The notes below the pieces were generated by a model. That model was not told where the DNA came from, made no database searches, and saw only the letters and a program-made list of their open reading frames with translations. The position numbers and the translations under genes were made by a program. A DNA stretch of 64,000 nt. Source: Oceanisphaera marina (lineage in GTDB: Bacteria; Pseudomonadota; Gammaproteobacteria; Enterobacterales; Aeromonadaceae). How positions within the stretch are numbered: position 1 is the stretch's first letter; the number at the start of each line of letters is the position of its first letter. The stretch is from NCBI RefSeq assembly GCF_014643915.1, contig NZ_BMKE01000003.1:1-64000 (forward strand), written 5' to 3'. This document shows positions 43,708-53,347 of the stretch, one piece after another.

Positions 43708-44772
43708 TTACGGCTCGTCTTCATAGGGATCCTGATCATTGAATTCCCGCATGAAAATATCCCACACCACCAAGAATAGCGCCGCCACCAGCGGGCCAAT
43801 CACGAAGCCATTAATCCCCATCAGACTTAAGCCGCCCAGGGTGGAAAACAGCACCAGATAGTCGGGTAGCTTGGTGTCGCGCCCGACCAGCAACGGGCGT
43901 AACACGTTATCGGCCAGGCCAATGACCAGTGCACCAAAGGCCACTAAAATGGAAGCCGACACCCATTCGCCGGTGCCATACAGATACAAGGCCACGGGCA
44001 GCCATACCAGACCAGCGCCAACCGCCGGAATAAGGGATAAAAAAGCCATCACCACTCCCCATAGCAGAGGGCCGGGTATCGACAGCGCCCAAAAAATAAG
44101 GCCGCCCAGGGCGCCCTGTACCATGGCCACCACTATGTTGCCTTTTACCGTGGCACGGGTGACTTCAGAGAACTTGCTGAATAACTTGCGCTCGCGGGCA
44201 TCGCCCAATGGCAGGGCGCGGACCATTAACTCAATTAACTGGCGGCCATCGCGCAACAAAAAGAAGCTTAAATACAACATCAAGGCGGAGTTAATAATAA
44301 AACTGAAGGTGATCTGACCGGCTCCCAGGGCTTTTTCTGCCATGACTTTACTGGCCGACACCGCAGCTTTGGACAGGGTTTCGTGAATATTGCCCAGATT
44401 GAACCCCAAACGATCAAACAGCTCGGGTACCACAGGAAAGGCGTTGCGCATTTGCTCCAGCCAGTCGGCGGGATTGATTTCGCCTTTATCGATACGCTGG
44501 TAAAGCGTCAGCCCTTCCTGGATGAAGGTGGTGGCGATTAACAAGATGGGCAATACCACTATCACCACACAAATCAACAGCGTGAGCAGAGCCACCCGGT
44601 TGGGCTTATCACCGATCAGGCGCGCAATGCGGTCTTGCAAAGGATTAAAAATAACGCTGATGGCACAGGCCCAGAAAATGGCGCCCCAGAAGGGTTTGAG
44701 CAGCAACACGAACAACAGGCTGACCAACAGCAGAATAAAAAGAAAAGAGCGTTGCTCGAGTTTTTCGCGCAT
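43708..44772 (-). CDS. AI-2E family membrane protein (YdiK/PerM-like)
   Basis: A 354-residue membrane protein with about eight hydrophobic segments. It begins FILLLVSLLFVLLLKPFWGAIFWACAISVIFNPLQDRI and contains AMVQGALGGLIFWALSIPGPLLWGVVMAFLSLIPAVGAGLVWLPVALYLY plus the C-terminal GGLSLMGINGFVIGPLVAALFLVVWDIF. AI-2E family members export AI-2, ions or other small molecules, and specificity cannot be read from sequence. Monocistronic. Confidence 0.85.
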   Translation of the reverse strand: MREKLEQRSFLFILLLVSLLFVLLLKPFWGAIFWACAISVIFNPLQDRIARLIGDKPNRVALLTLLICVVIVVLPILLIATTFIQEGLTLYQRIDKGEINPADWLEQMRNAFPVVPELFDRLGFNLGNIHETLSKAAVSASKVMAEKALGAGQITFSFIINSALMLYLSFFLLRDGRQLIELMVRALPLGDARERKLFSKFSEVTRATVKGNIVVAMVQGALGGLIFWALSIPGPLLWGVVMAFLSLIPAVGAGLVWLPVALYLYGTGEWVSASILVAFGALVIGLADNVLRPLLVGRDTKLPDYLVLFSTLGGLSLMGINGFVIGPLVAALFLVVWDIFMREFNDQDPYEDEP

Positions 44773-44911
44773 ACAAATAAGATCCCTGAGAAGACATTAT
44801 GCTCATGGTAAGGAAGGATCAGATAATAGGCTACTGATTTGGAAGTAAATAATGCGCGCCAGCCCGAGGGCTGGCGCAAAGTGTCGTCGAGTGGTGTGTA
44901 TGGGGCTGATC

Positions 44912-46582
44912 TTATTGGGTGCGATAACGGCCAACCAGTTGTTGCAGGTTCGCAGCCAACTCGCCAACCTGCTGGCTGGTTTCGCTGGCGGCCCGCGAGC
45001 CGGCATTGGTCTGCTCGGTAATGGCGACTATCTGGTGCACATTGACATTAATATTTTCCGATACCTGGGTTTGTTCTTCGGCGGCACTGGCAATTTGCTC
45101 GTTCATGCAGTTGATGGTGTTCACGGCGCTGCTGATATCAAGCAGTGCCGCATCAATACGCTGTGCTTCGGTGACCGTATGGCTGCTGCCTTCGCGAATC
45201 TGCTCTATGGCCTGTACGGCCTCTTTGGCACCTTGCTGCAGGCGACTAATCATGTTGTGTATTTCTTCAGTGCTGCTTTGGGTTCTGCCTGCCAGGGTAC
45301 GTACTTCGTCGGCCACGACCGCAAAGCCTCGGCCTTGTTCTCCGGCTCGCGCCGCTTCAATGGCCGCGTTCAGTGCCAGCAGGTTGGTTTGTTCGGCAAT
45401 GCCGCGGATCACATCCAGCACCGAGCCTATCTGTTCCGACTCCAGTCCCAGTCGCTGTATGATGTCTACGCCACTGGCTACCTGAGTTTCCAGACCATTA
45501 ATCACGGTAATGGTTTCTTTCAGCAACTGCTGGGCATCGGTAACCTGATTCTGAGCCTGATTAGCGGCCTCGGCGGCCTGTGCCGCACTGGCGGCGACTT
45601 CCTGGGCAGTGGCCGACATTTCATTCATGGCGGCGGCCAGCTGATCGCTCTCGTGATACTGGCGACCAATTCCTTCTTCTGTCTCTTCCATAAAGCGTTG
45701 CAGCTTGCTGCTGGCCTGCTGCAGGGTATCCGCCGACTGACGGGTATTTTGTACCAGACTGCTGATTTGGCCGGCAAAGGTGTTGAAAGACGAGGCCAGC
45801 ACACCCAGCTCGTGACCCTGATCGCCGTTAAGCCGGCGCGTTAAATCACCTTCGCCCTGGGCGATGTCTTCCATGGTGGAAACAGCCTGGCGAAGCGGGG
45901 CGTGAATACTGCGCACCAATACCAGCGCAATGGCACCAATAAATGCCAGCAGCAAGATGGCGGACAGGCCCGAGTTGATCAATCCCTGCCGTACCGACTG
46001 AGATAACTCCTGCTCCAGCTGGGCAACGGTGGCCTGCAGATCATCGATATAAAAGCCGGTACCCAATAACCAGTCGGTACCGGGAATGGGGGTGATGTTG
46101 GCCAGCTTGGGGGCACCCTGCTGGGTGTCCGGCTTGGGCCAGCTGTATTCAATATAACCGCCGCCCTGGCGACCCAGCGCTACATATTCCTGTACCAGAT
46201 GACGACCGTCCGGGCTGGTGGAGTCCAGATAATTATTGTTCTCCCGGGCCGGATTGTCGGCACTCACAATTTGTACTCCCTTGCTGTTATACACAAAAAA
46301 GTAACCGGTGCCGTCGTCGAAGCGCAAGCGGCGCAGTTGTGCCTTGGCGGCCTCTGTCTCGCCGCGTTGCAGTAAAGGACTGATGCCGCTAACGGCCAGT
46401 TCCATATAACTGGCCAACTGCTGCTTGCGGGCATCGAGCAGTGAGCGATGCAAGCTGTCACCACTTAACTGCTTGAGGCGCAACGATTGATTGACATTAA
46501 TCCAGGTGCTTACGGCGGCCAGTAATAATAATGGCAACAGCGCCAGTAGCAGTATTTTTTGCCTGATTGATAGTCGATTCAT
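44912..46582 (-). CDS. Methyl-accepting chemotaxis protein with single Cache domain
   Basis: A 556-residue chemoreceptor: TM1 (about 9-29), periplasmic sCache_2-type domain (about 30-195, with [17 protein letters not shown] and [19 protein letters not shown]), TM2 (about 205-225), HAMP ([21 protein letters not shown]), then a cytoplasmic helical bundle with the conserved tip [34 protein letters not shown]. No CheR/CheB-tethering pentapeptide at the C-terminus (ends VGRYRTQ). Such Cache domains usually sense small organic acids or amines. Confidence 0.93.
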   Translation of the reverse strand: MNRLSIRQKILLLALLPLLLLAAVSTWINVNQSLRLKQLSGDSLHRSLLDARKQQLASYMELAVSGISPLLQRGETEAAKAQLRRLRFDDGTGYFFVYNSKGVQIVSADNPARENNNYLDSTSPDGRHLVQEYVALGRQGGGYIEYSWPKPDTQQGAPKLANITPIPGTDWLLGTGFYIDDLQATVAQLEQELSQSVRQGLINSGLSAILLLAFIGAIALVLVRSIHAPLRQAVSTMEDIAQGEGDLTRRLNGDQGHELGVLASSFNTFAGQISSLVQNTRQSADTLQQASSKLQRFMEETEEGIGRQYHESDQLAAAMNEMSATAQEVAASAAQAAEAANQAQNQVTDAQQLLKETITVINGLETQVASGVDIIQRLGLESEQIGSVLDVIRGIAEQTNLLALNAAIEAARAGEQGRGFAVVADEVRTLAGRTQSSTEEIHNMISRLQQGAKEAVQAIEQIREGSSHTVTEAQRIDAALLDISSAVNTINCMNEQIASAAEEQTQVSENINVNVHQIVAITEQTNAGSRAASETSQQVGELAANLQQLVGRYRTQ

Positions 46583-46812
46583 CCTTGACCTCGTTGTGTT
46601 AATGCTTGTTTACAATCTTGTATCATTTTGTGTTCTGGAAGTCATTGATTCAGATCCAGGAATAAGAGATTGTTCATAAAATAGTGGCTCGGTTGCTGAT
46701 AAAACAAGCGGCCGGAATCGACGCAGCGTTAAGGGGAGAGTGACGGGCGATCTTTTCAAGCGGGCCGCTGCCCCGTTATGATGCCATTACTATTCCATTC
46801 ATCGGGTATCTT

Positions 46813-48732
46813 ATGAGTTCGACCATTTTAGCTGGCCCCGTATTACGCCGCGCCAGCGGCGATCGGTTGGTATTCTGGCTGGCTAGCCGAACATCATTGC
46901 AGTTTCGTTTGCAGTTCCCCCTCGCTCCCCAGTTGGGGGGGCGCCCTCATCTGGAACAACAGCAGCTGCGAGTGGGGGAGCATTGCTTCATGCAGTTGTT
47001 GGATATCAAACTGGCGGAGGAACTGCCGAGCGACACCCTGATTGCTTATGATCTGCAATGGCGCCAGGAAGAGCATGAACCGTGGCAGAGCATGGCCGAC
47101 TGGGCGCCGGAACTGTGTTACCCCGAAGAAACCTTTCCTCAATTGGTGATCCGCAGTCGAATAGATGCCATGTTGCACGGCTCTTGCCGCAAGCCCCATC
47201 ACGCCGCGCCCGACGGCCTGGTGGCGGCTGATGGCTGGTTGGCGCAATGTCATGGCGAGCCACTCAGTCGCCCTGTGTTGCTGATGCTGAGTGGCGATCA
47301 GATTTATGCCGATGATGTGGCCGGCCCCATGTTGACGGCGATTCATCAACTGATTGAGGAACTGGGCCTGTATTCGGAAACGCTGGACGGCGCCCTGGTG
47401 GCGAACAGCGCCGAGCTGTTCGCCAGTCCGTTGAACTACTATCGGCGCAGTGAGCTGTTGCCGAGCAATAATGAAGACAATCAATCGCTGAAAAAGCGTT
47501 TTTTTGAAGGTGCACGCAAGCCTATTTTTACCACCAGCAGCGCCGATAATCATTTGATTACTCTGGCCGAAGTGCTGGCCATGTATCTGCTGGTATGGTC
47601 GCCCACGCCCTGGCAGTCGCTCACCGAGCAACAACCGCAACTGAGCCCAGAGCGACAGCAACAATACCAGCTTGAACGCGAGCGGTTGGTGGCGTTTGTG
47701 GAAGGCTTGCCAGCGGTACGGCGTTTGCTGGCCCATGTGCCGACCCTGATGATGTTTGACGATCACGATGTGACCGATGACTGGAACCTGACCGCGGCCT
47801 GGGAAGCCAGCGCCTACGGGCATCCATTTTCGCGTCGTATTATTGGCAATGCGCTGGTGGGATACTTGATGTGCCAGGGCTGGGGCAATGATCCCGATGC
47901 GTTTGCCGATGAGCCGATGGCGCTGTTGCACGCCTGGAGTGAACAGCCAACGGCAGCGCGTCAGGATCAGCTGATTGATCACTTGCTCTCTTTTGAACAC
48001 TGGCAATACAGCTTGCCTACCAGCCCCAAATTGCTGGTGCTGGATACCCGCACCCGACGCTGGCGGGCCGAGACTAATTTGGCGCAACCCTCCGGCCTAA
48101 TGAACTGGGAGGCGCTGACCGAGCTGCAGGGCGAGCTGTTGAATCACGATGCGGTGATCATCGTCTCGCCAACGCCGGTATTCGGGGTAAAGCTGATTGA
48201 GGTGATCCAGAAAATGTTCACCTGGTGTGGCAAGCCGTTGCTGGTGGATGCGGAAAACTGGATGGCCCACAAAGGGACCGCCAATGTGATTCTGAATATC
48301 TTTCGTCATGCCCGTACTCCCGCCAACTATGTGGTGCTCTCGGGTGATGTGCATTACTCCTTTATGTATGACATTAAATTGCGTCACCGAGGCGGAGAGC
48401 CGCATATCTGGCAGATCACCAGCAGCGGCATCAAAAACGAGTTTCCGACCCGGCTGCTGGACGTGCTGGACCGACTCAACCGCTGGCTCTATGCCCCCCG
48501 CTCGCCGCTGAACTGGTTTACCCGCAGGCGACGACTGGAGATAACGCCGCATCCGCCGGTGTCGGCGTCAAAGGGTGAACGATTGCTGAACCGTTCCGGC
48601 ATTGGTTATGTGCGTTTCAACGAAGCGGGCGAGCCGGTGCTGGTGCAGCAGATTACCCATGATGGCGCAGTCGAGTTTGTCGCCGATACAAGGCTAGAGC
48701 CACTACCGGCTCTGCGCCGGGAAGCACGCTGA
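46813..48732 (+). CDS. PhoD-like metallophosphatase family protein
   Basis: A 639-residue protein of the alkaline phosphatase D/PhoD-like metallophosphatase type. Metal-binding motifs: LMLSGDQIYADDVAGPML (about 155-172), LMMFDDHDVTDDWNL (about 313-327), and NYVVLSGDVHYSFMYDI near residue 515, corresponding to GD, DDHD and GDxH ligands. No signal peptide is visible, unlike secreted PhoD, so it may act in the cytoplasm. No functionally linked neighbour. Confidence 0.82.
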   Translation: MSSTILAGPVLRRASGDRLVFWLASRTSLQFRLQFPLAPQLGGRPHLEQQQLRVGEHCFMQLLDIKLAEELPSDTLIAYDLQWRQEEHEPWQSMADWAPELCYPEETFPQLVIRSRIDAMLHGSCRKPHHAAPDGLVAADGWLAQCHGEPLSRPVLLMLSGDQIYADDVAGPMLTAIHQLIEELGLYSETLDGALVANSAELFASPLNYYRRSELLPSNNEDNQSLKKRFFEGARKPIFTTSSADNHLITLAEVLAMYLLVWSPTPWQSLTEQQPQLSPERQQQYQLERERLVAFVEGLPAVRRLLAHVPTLMMFDDHDVTDDWNLTAAWEASAYGHPFSRRIIGNALVGYLMCQGWGNDPDAFADEPMALLHAWSEQPTAARQDQLIDHLLSFEHWQYSLPTSPKLLVLDTRTRRWRAETNLAQPSGLMNWEALTELQGELLNHDAVIIVSPTPVFGVKLIEVIQKMFTWCGKPLLVDAENWMAHKGTANVILNIFRHARTPANYVVLSGDVHYSFMYDIKLRHRGGEPHIWQITSSGIKNEFPTRLLDVLDRLNRWLYAPRSPLNWFTRRRRLEITPHPPVSASKGERLLNRSGIGYVRFNEAGEPVLVQQITHDGAVEFVADTRLEPLPALRREAR

Positions 48733-48862
48733 GCTTATGCTGAAGCGCTTAGTCACGGTAAAAATCAATACCAGCTTCTATGCTCCTCAGATGCAGGGCG
48801 ATGTGAGCAAGGCGTGGAAGTGAATGCGCGCCATGGATTGTGTCACGGTAGTTCTACATGAA

Positions 48863-48892
48863 AAAGGGCAGAAGCTTGCGCTTCTGCCCTTT
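48863..48892. terminator. Bidirectional terminator between phoD-like and BCCT genes
   Basis: AAAGGGCAGAAGC (48863-48875), loop TTGC, GCTTCTGCCCTTT (48880-48892). It ends the leftward four-gene operon and the rightward phosphatase gene. Confidence 0.9.
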
Positions 48893-48916
48893 CAAATACG
48901 GTGTTCAGCCGCTGAT

Positions 48917-50497
48917 TCAGTCGGCCGGTGCCGATATCACGGCCGGTTGTTCCACCGCTTGCGCTGGTTGTGCATTCACGGTTTCCCGGCTATTTATCCA
49001 GTGGAAGAAGCCGTACAGCATAATGAAGATCACCACCATCAGTGGCAGCGAGGTGACGATGGCCAGGGTTTGCACCGTGCTGAGCGGGGCGTCAATAAAC
49101 ATCATGGCCAGGGGTACCGCCGCCAGGATCAGACACCAGAACAGACGCAACGAGGTGGGTGGATTGGCATTTTCATCCAGCTGGTTTGCCGCCGTCGCTG
49201 CCAGGGTAAAGGAAGCAGAATCCAGCGTGGTGGCCAGAAACAGAATCGACATGACCGCAAACATCACAATAAACAGCGAACTGAACGGCAATGTCTTCAT
49301 CACCGCCACCACGGTGGCGGAGCCGCCGACGGTGGTGAGTGACTCGGTCAGGTTGAGCAGTTCATTGAGGTGCGCACTCATGCTGAAGCTGCCCAGCACA
49401 CCAAAGAAGATGAAGCAGCCGGCACTGCCACCCAGCACCATGCTGGCGATCACTTCTCTCAGAGTGCGACCGGCAGACACCTTGGTAACAAACAGCGCCA
49501 TAAAGGGTACATAGGTCATCCAGTAGGCCCAGTAGAACACGGTCCAGGAGGTCGGGAAGGAGCCGCCTTCAACCGGATCGGTCCACAGGCTCATGCGAAT
49601 GAAGTTCTGTAGCATCAGGCCATAACCATTGACCGTTTGATCAATGATAAAGGTGGTGGGGCCAATCAGCAGAATCGACACCACAAACAGGATAGCCAGC
49701 TTGGTGTTCATGTCGCTGAGTTTGGCCATGCCCTTTTCAATGCCGACGTAGGAGCTGATGGTAAACAGGGCGGTGATAAACAGCATCAGCCCCACGTTCA
49801 TGGCGAAGCTGCTTTTGGTGCCCAGCAGAGAGGCGATGCCCTCGGTCACCATGGGTACGCTCAGACCCAGGGTAATCCCCATGGCGCCCACACAACTGAA
49901 GATAAAGATGGTGTCGATGACCTTGCCCACAGCCGCATTGTAGAAACGGCCCATGATGCTTTCGCACACCGCGCTCAGTTTGAGCTGGGGGTTCTTGCGC
50001 ACGTGAAAGGAATAGGCCACGGGCAGCGAGGCGAGACAATACAGGGACCAGGCCGAAATGCCCCAGTGGAACATGTTGTAACCGGTGGCCCACTCGGCCG
50101 CCTGAGACGAATAGGGCTCGATACCATAAGGGGGATCCATGTAATAGTAGCCCCATTCCAGAAAGGCCCAGTACACGGTGGCCGAGCCCAGTCCGGCGCA
50201 GATCATCATCGACAGATAGGTGAAAAATCCGTACTGGGGCTTGCCGTCGCCCAGACGAATGGCACCATGCTTGCTGAGAGCAATCCACGCCAGAACGATC
50301 ACGCTGAAAAAGCCGAACAGCAGGTAAAGCGAGCCGAAGTGGTCGGTAATCATACTGAACAGCAGCTTGGCAATGGCATTGCCCTGTTCGGGATAAATGG
50401 ACAGCCCGGCCACGATAAACAGAATCGTGGAGAGGCTAATCAGCATCAAGGGCTTATCTATGTTTCTCTTTTCGTGTTTCATAACTAATGATTCCAT
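48917..50497 (-). CDS. BCCT family transporter
   Basis: A 526-residue transporter of the betaine/carnitine/choline family with 12 predicted membrane segments. The signature region is WTVFYWAYWMTYVPFMALFVTKVSAGRTLREVI; known betaine carriers have aromatic-rich WAWW and ARISRGRT here, so the substrate box is divergent. Earlier: GLGSATVYWAFLEWGYYYMDPP and ATGYNMFHWGISAWSLYCL. Last gene of a tight operon (6 bases after the MR/MLE gene) with two sugar-acid-type lyases, so it probably imports their substrate. Start could be 50497 or 50482. Confidence 0.88.
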   Translation of the reverse strand: MESLVMKHEKRNIDKPLMLISLSTILFIVAGLSIYPEQGNAIAKLLFSMITDHFGSLYLLFGFFSVIVLAWIALSKHGAIRLGDGKPQYGFFTYLSMMICAGLGSATVYWAFLEWGYYYMDPPYGIEPYSSQAAEWATGYNMFHWGISAWSLYCLASLPVAYSFHVRKNPQLKLSAVCESIMGRFYNAAVGKVIDTIFIFSCVGAMGITLGLSVPMVTEGIASLLGTKSSFAMNVGLMLFITALFTISSYVGIEKGMAKLSDMNTKLAILFVVSILLIGPTTFIIDQTVNGYGLMLQNFIRMSLWTDPVEGGSFPTSWTVFYWAYWMTYVPFMALFVTKVSAGRTLREVIASMVLGGSAGCFIFFGVLGSFSMSAHLNELLNLTESLTTVGGSATVVAVMKTLPFSSLFIVMFAVMSILFLATTLDSASFTLAATAANQLDENANPPTSLRLFWCLILAAVPLAMMFIDAPLSTVQTLAIVTSLPLMVVIFIMLYGFFHWINSRETVNAQPAQAVEQPAVISAPAD

Positions 50498-50503
50498 CCA
50501 TGC

Positions 50504-51619
50504 TTATGCTCTGTAACGCTCAATAATGTCTTCATTGAGCTCGATCCCCAGTCCGGGCTTGTTTGGAACGGGGACATAACCGTTTTCAAACGGCAAACCA
50601 TTCGCCACCAAATCGGTGAACAGGGGGCTTTGACTCTGTGAGTATTCCATCAGGGTGCCGTGTTCACTGGCTGCGAGAAAATGCACCGATGCAGCCAGCA
50701 GAATGCCGGTGCTGAACCCGTGGGGCACCAGCTGAACGCCGTACATCTGGGCCAGGTCATAGATCTTTTTCATTTCGGTGATGCCGCCGCAGCGAGTGAT
50801 ATCCGGCTGCACGATATCTACCCGGGAATGCTCGAGAAAGTGTTTGAACTCGTAACGCGTGGTCAGCGACTCGCCACCGGCGATTTTGGCCCGTACCTTG
50901 CCGGCCAGCTTGCTGTAACCGGCCAGATCATCGGCCAGTACCGGTTCTTCTATCCAGTTGAGATTGAAGGGTTCCAGCTTTTCGGCCATAAAGGCGGCGT
51001 GACCCGAGGTACGCCACTTCGAGGCCAGGTCGATCTGCACCTCGATATGCTCGCCAACGGCTTCGCGGACATGCTTCACTATCTGATAATCCGTTTCCGG
51101 ATCATCGCCAAATACACCACCGCCGAACTTGATGCTGGTAAAGCCCTGCTTGACCAGACCGGCGGCAATGGCGCGGTTGTCTTCCGGCCGTGGGGCAGGA
51201 ATGAAGGTGCCGTATGCCTTGATGCGGTCGCGGTACTTGCCACCGAGCAGAGTATGTAAGGGCACATCATAAAACTGGCCGGCGATGTCCCACAGGGCAA
51301 TATCAATGGCGCTGATGGCATGAATGCCAGCACCGCGGCGGCCAAAGTAGTTTGATGCCCAGTACATCTTGTTCCACAGCCGCTCTATTTCCAGCGGGTT
51401 TTCACCGATCAACAGCGACTTGAGGCCGTAGCTGTACAGATTGGACTGGGATGTTTCGATGCAGGCCCTGACCACCTCGGGCGAGCTATCGGCTTCGCCG
51501 ATGCCGATCAGGCCGGTGTCGGTATGTACCTTGACGATGACGGCATCCTCACCCCATTCGCACTCCTGATCCGGTGCGGGCACCCGCAGGCAGATCACTT
51601 CAATATTCGTAATTTGCAT
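50504..51619 (-). CDS. Mandelate racemase/muconate lactonizing family enzyme
   Basis: A 371-residue enolase-superfamily enzyme. N-terminal capping domain (about 1-115), then barrel: SIKFGGG (KxG-type lysine), metal ligands in VQIDLASKW (Asp), NWIEEPV (Glu) and AGGES (Glu). The MR-type His-Asp dyad is in QPDITRCGG and LVPHGFSTG. This fits an acid-sugar dehydratase or racemase/epimerase of the MR subgroup. The specific substrate is not recognisable. ATG 51619 is preferred. Starts 10 bases after the UxaA-like large subunit gene. Confidence 0.87.
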   Translation of the reverse strand: MQITNIEVICLRVPAPDQECEWGEDAVIVKVHTDTGLIGIGEADSSPEVVRACIETSQSNLYSYGLKSLLIGENPLEIERLWNKMYWASNYFGRRGAGIHAISAIDIALWDIAGQFYDVPLHTLLGGKYRDRIKAYGTFIPAPRPEDNRAIAAGLVKQGFTSIKFGGGVFGDDPETDYQIVKHVREAVGEHIEVQIDLASKWRTSGHAAFMAEKLEPFNLNWIEEPVLADDLAGYSKLAGKVRAKIAGGESLTTRYEFKHFLEHSRVDIVQPDITRCGGITEMKKIYDLAQMYGVQLVPHGFSTGILLAASVHFLAASEHGTLMEYSQSQSPLFTDLVANGLPFENGYVPVPNKPGLGIELNEDIIERYRA

Positions 51620-51629
51620 GAGTTTCTCT

Positions 51630-52808
51630 TTATACCGGTTGTGAGCGGAGCAGCGTTTCCAGGCGCTGGTCTTTTTGATAAAGGGAGCAAAAGGCAAAAC
51701 CGACCTCTTCGATGGCCGTTTTTTCTCCCTGAATGACCTGGCTCAGGCTGTTCAGCACCTCGGTGGCTGCCTGTTCGACACTCAGGGTGGCAGACATGAT
51801 GCCGCTGACATTCACGTCTATGTCTTCGGTGATCAGTGACGCATTTCCGCTGACGCGAGTGACCGGCACTATCGGGTTGCTAAAGCCGGCCCCGCCGGTG
51901 GTCCACAGGATCACCTGGGCACCCAGCGCCGCAAAATGCATGCCGGCCGCACCACACAGGTGGGTGGTTTCGGAAAGGTACATGCCCGGTGCGTGCGGCT
52001 TTTCGATACCGGTGGGGGTAATTTGCAGCAGGTCCTGGATCGGGCGGGTACCGGTTTTGTGTAGCGCGCCCAGGGCTTTTTCTTCCAGCGTGGTCAGGCC
52101 GCCGATGCTGTTGCCGATGCTCATGGTTTCCACATCGGTACCCGGCACATGCCAGCGGCGCTCTTCCTCGAAGATCAGGCGTTCTATCTTGTCGGCCACG
52201 GTGTCGCTGACCGCGCGCCGGCGCAGTATGTCTTCGCAGCCGACAAGCTCGATAAGCTCGCCGGCAACACAGCTCGCCCCCATGTCCACCAGGGTGTCGA
52301 CCGCCTTGCCCACGGCCGGGTTGGACGCGATGCCGGAACTGGTGTCCGAGCCACCACATTTTACCCCGACCAGCAGCTCGCTGATTGATACAGGTTCAAC
52401 CGGGACCTCTTTTGCCAGCGCCACCAGCTCCCGGGCCAGGGCGATACCCTGGCGAATGGTTTGGCGAGTGCCGTTGCTCTTGATCACCGGCAAACTGAAG
52501 GCCGGCTTACCGGCCTGTTCTACCGGCGTGGTCAGAATGCTCGGATCTATGCTGCCACAGCCCATGTTGAGCACCAGTACGCCTGCCACGTTGGGGTTGA
52601 GTGCGGCGCCGATCATCACGTTGACCAACTCTTCATTGCCGCCATACATGCAGGTGTAATGATTGGTGACGATGACGCACTCGCTCACGGTCTGACGAAT
52701 GGCCTGAGCGATGCCCTCGGCACACTCGTCGATGACCAGAATCAGTATGTGGTTGCGAATGCCTACTTGCCCGTTGGGGCGTCGATATCCCTGAAAAAGC
52801 TGCATCAT
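51630..52808 (-). CDS. UxaA family dehydratase/lyase, large subunit
   Basis: A 392-residue protein matching the C-terminal catalytic part of altronate/galactarate dehydratases: FQGYRRPNGQVGIRNHILILV, NMGCGSIDP, LLVGVKCGGSDTSSGIASNPAVGKAVDTLVDMGASCVAGELIELVGCED, NSIGGLTTLEEKALGALHKTGT. The SAF domain is encoded separately by the overlapping upstream gene, the same split seen in sulfolactate sulfo-lyase SuyAB. The GCGS motif and overall sequence look more like sugar-acid dehydratases than SuyB, so the substrate is open. Confidence 0.85.
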   Translation of the reverse strand: MMQLFQGYRRPNGQVGIRNHILILVIDECAEGIAQAIRQTVSECVIVTNHYTCMYGGNEELVNVMIGAALNPNVAGVLVLNMGCGSIDPSILTTPVEQAGKPAFSLPVIKSNGTRQTIRQGIALARELVALAKEVPVEPVSISELLVGVKCGGSDTSSGIASNPAVGKAVDTLVDMGASCVAGELIELVGCEDILRRRAVSDTVADKIERLIFEEERRWHVPGTDVETMSIGNSIGGLTTLEEKALGALHKTGTRPIQDLLQITPTGIEKPHAPGMYLSETTHLCGAAGMHFAALGAQVILWTTGGAGFSNPIVPVTRVSGNASLITEDIDVNVSGIMSATLSVEQAATEVLNSLSQVIQGEKTAIEEVGFAFCSLYQKDQRLETLLRSQPV

Positions 52809-53143
52809 GGGGTCTCTATCCGCATCTGTTGGATAATTTGTTCGATAATGTTTTGCGGAATATCAACCCGGCTGCTGCGTACATTCTGAACATGTACCAG
52901 GTCGCCGACCGGGATGGCTTTCACGGCAATGCCCACCGAATACTCCGCTTTGTGAATGGCCTGCTGTGGCGCGATAGTCGTGATCGCTATCTTGTTGCCA
53001 AAGGGAATGGCCTGCAGCGCCTTGAATTGACCAACAGACTGATTTTTATCATCAATGACCTCCACTAGCTGATGCTTGTCGGCATCACTCAGCAAGGTGG
53101 CAACATTGTCCTGCTGGGCCAAACGAATGGCTTTGATTGTCAT
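52805..53143 (-). CDS. UxaA family small subunit (SAF domain)
   Basis: A 112-residue SAF-domain protein equivalent to the N-terminus of altronate dehydratase: LQAIPFGNKIAITTIAPQQAIHKAEYSVGIAVKAIPVGDLVHVQNVRSSR. The family usually has HVHN at the end of this motif; here it reads HVQN. Overlaps the large-subunit gene by 4 bases, so the two form a coupled heteromer. First gene of the four-gene operon, directly downstream of an operator. Confidence 0.82.
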   Translation of the reverse strand: MTIKAIRLAQQDNVATLLSDADKHQLVEVIDDKNQSVGQFKALQAIPFGNKIAITTIAPQQAIHKAEYSVGIAVKAIPVGDLVHVQNVRSSRVDIPQNIIEQIIQQMRIETP

Positions 53144-53162
53144 TTTTATCTCGTCCCTGTTG

Positions 53163-53177
53163 TTGATTGTCCTACAA
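53163..53177. promoter_or_regulatory. GntR/FCD-type operator, proximal
   Basis: GATTGT-CCT-ACAATC, perfect 6-bp arms, 20 bases upstream of the UxaA small-subunit start. Shares the ATTGT-N3-ACAAT pattern with the site at 53253. Confidence 0.7.
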
Positions 53178-53252
53178 TCGGCAGGTGGAGATTATACATT
53201 TGTCACAAGCGAGTAACACTGAAATTTCAGTCATTCTGGTCGTATTTGTTTG

Positions 53253-53265
53253 ATTGTCGAACAAT
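53253..53265. promoter_or_regulatory. GntR/FCD-type operator, distal
   Basis: ATTGT-CGA-ACAAT, 83 bases before the GntR start in the divergent promoter region. With the site at 53163 it would let the neighbouring regulator control both directions. Confidence 0.7.
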
Positions 53266-53347
53266 ATACCTGTGCGTTTGGGGCGATTTTGTGGGCGCAG
53301 ATACGTTACAATGCGCTGGCATGACTCACCGTAGCGGTTGATAAATA

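Noticed and set aside
43708-44772. Assignment as an autoinducer-2 exporter
   Set aside because: The AI-2E family name is historical and members move different solutes; nothing here indicates AI-2.
51630-53143. Sulfolactate sulfo-lyase SuyAB
   Set aside because: The split architecture fits, but the large subunit has NMGCGSIDP and other altronate/galactarate-type segments, and no other sulfolactate gene is adjacent. Kept as a generic UxaA-type lyase.
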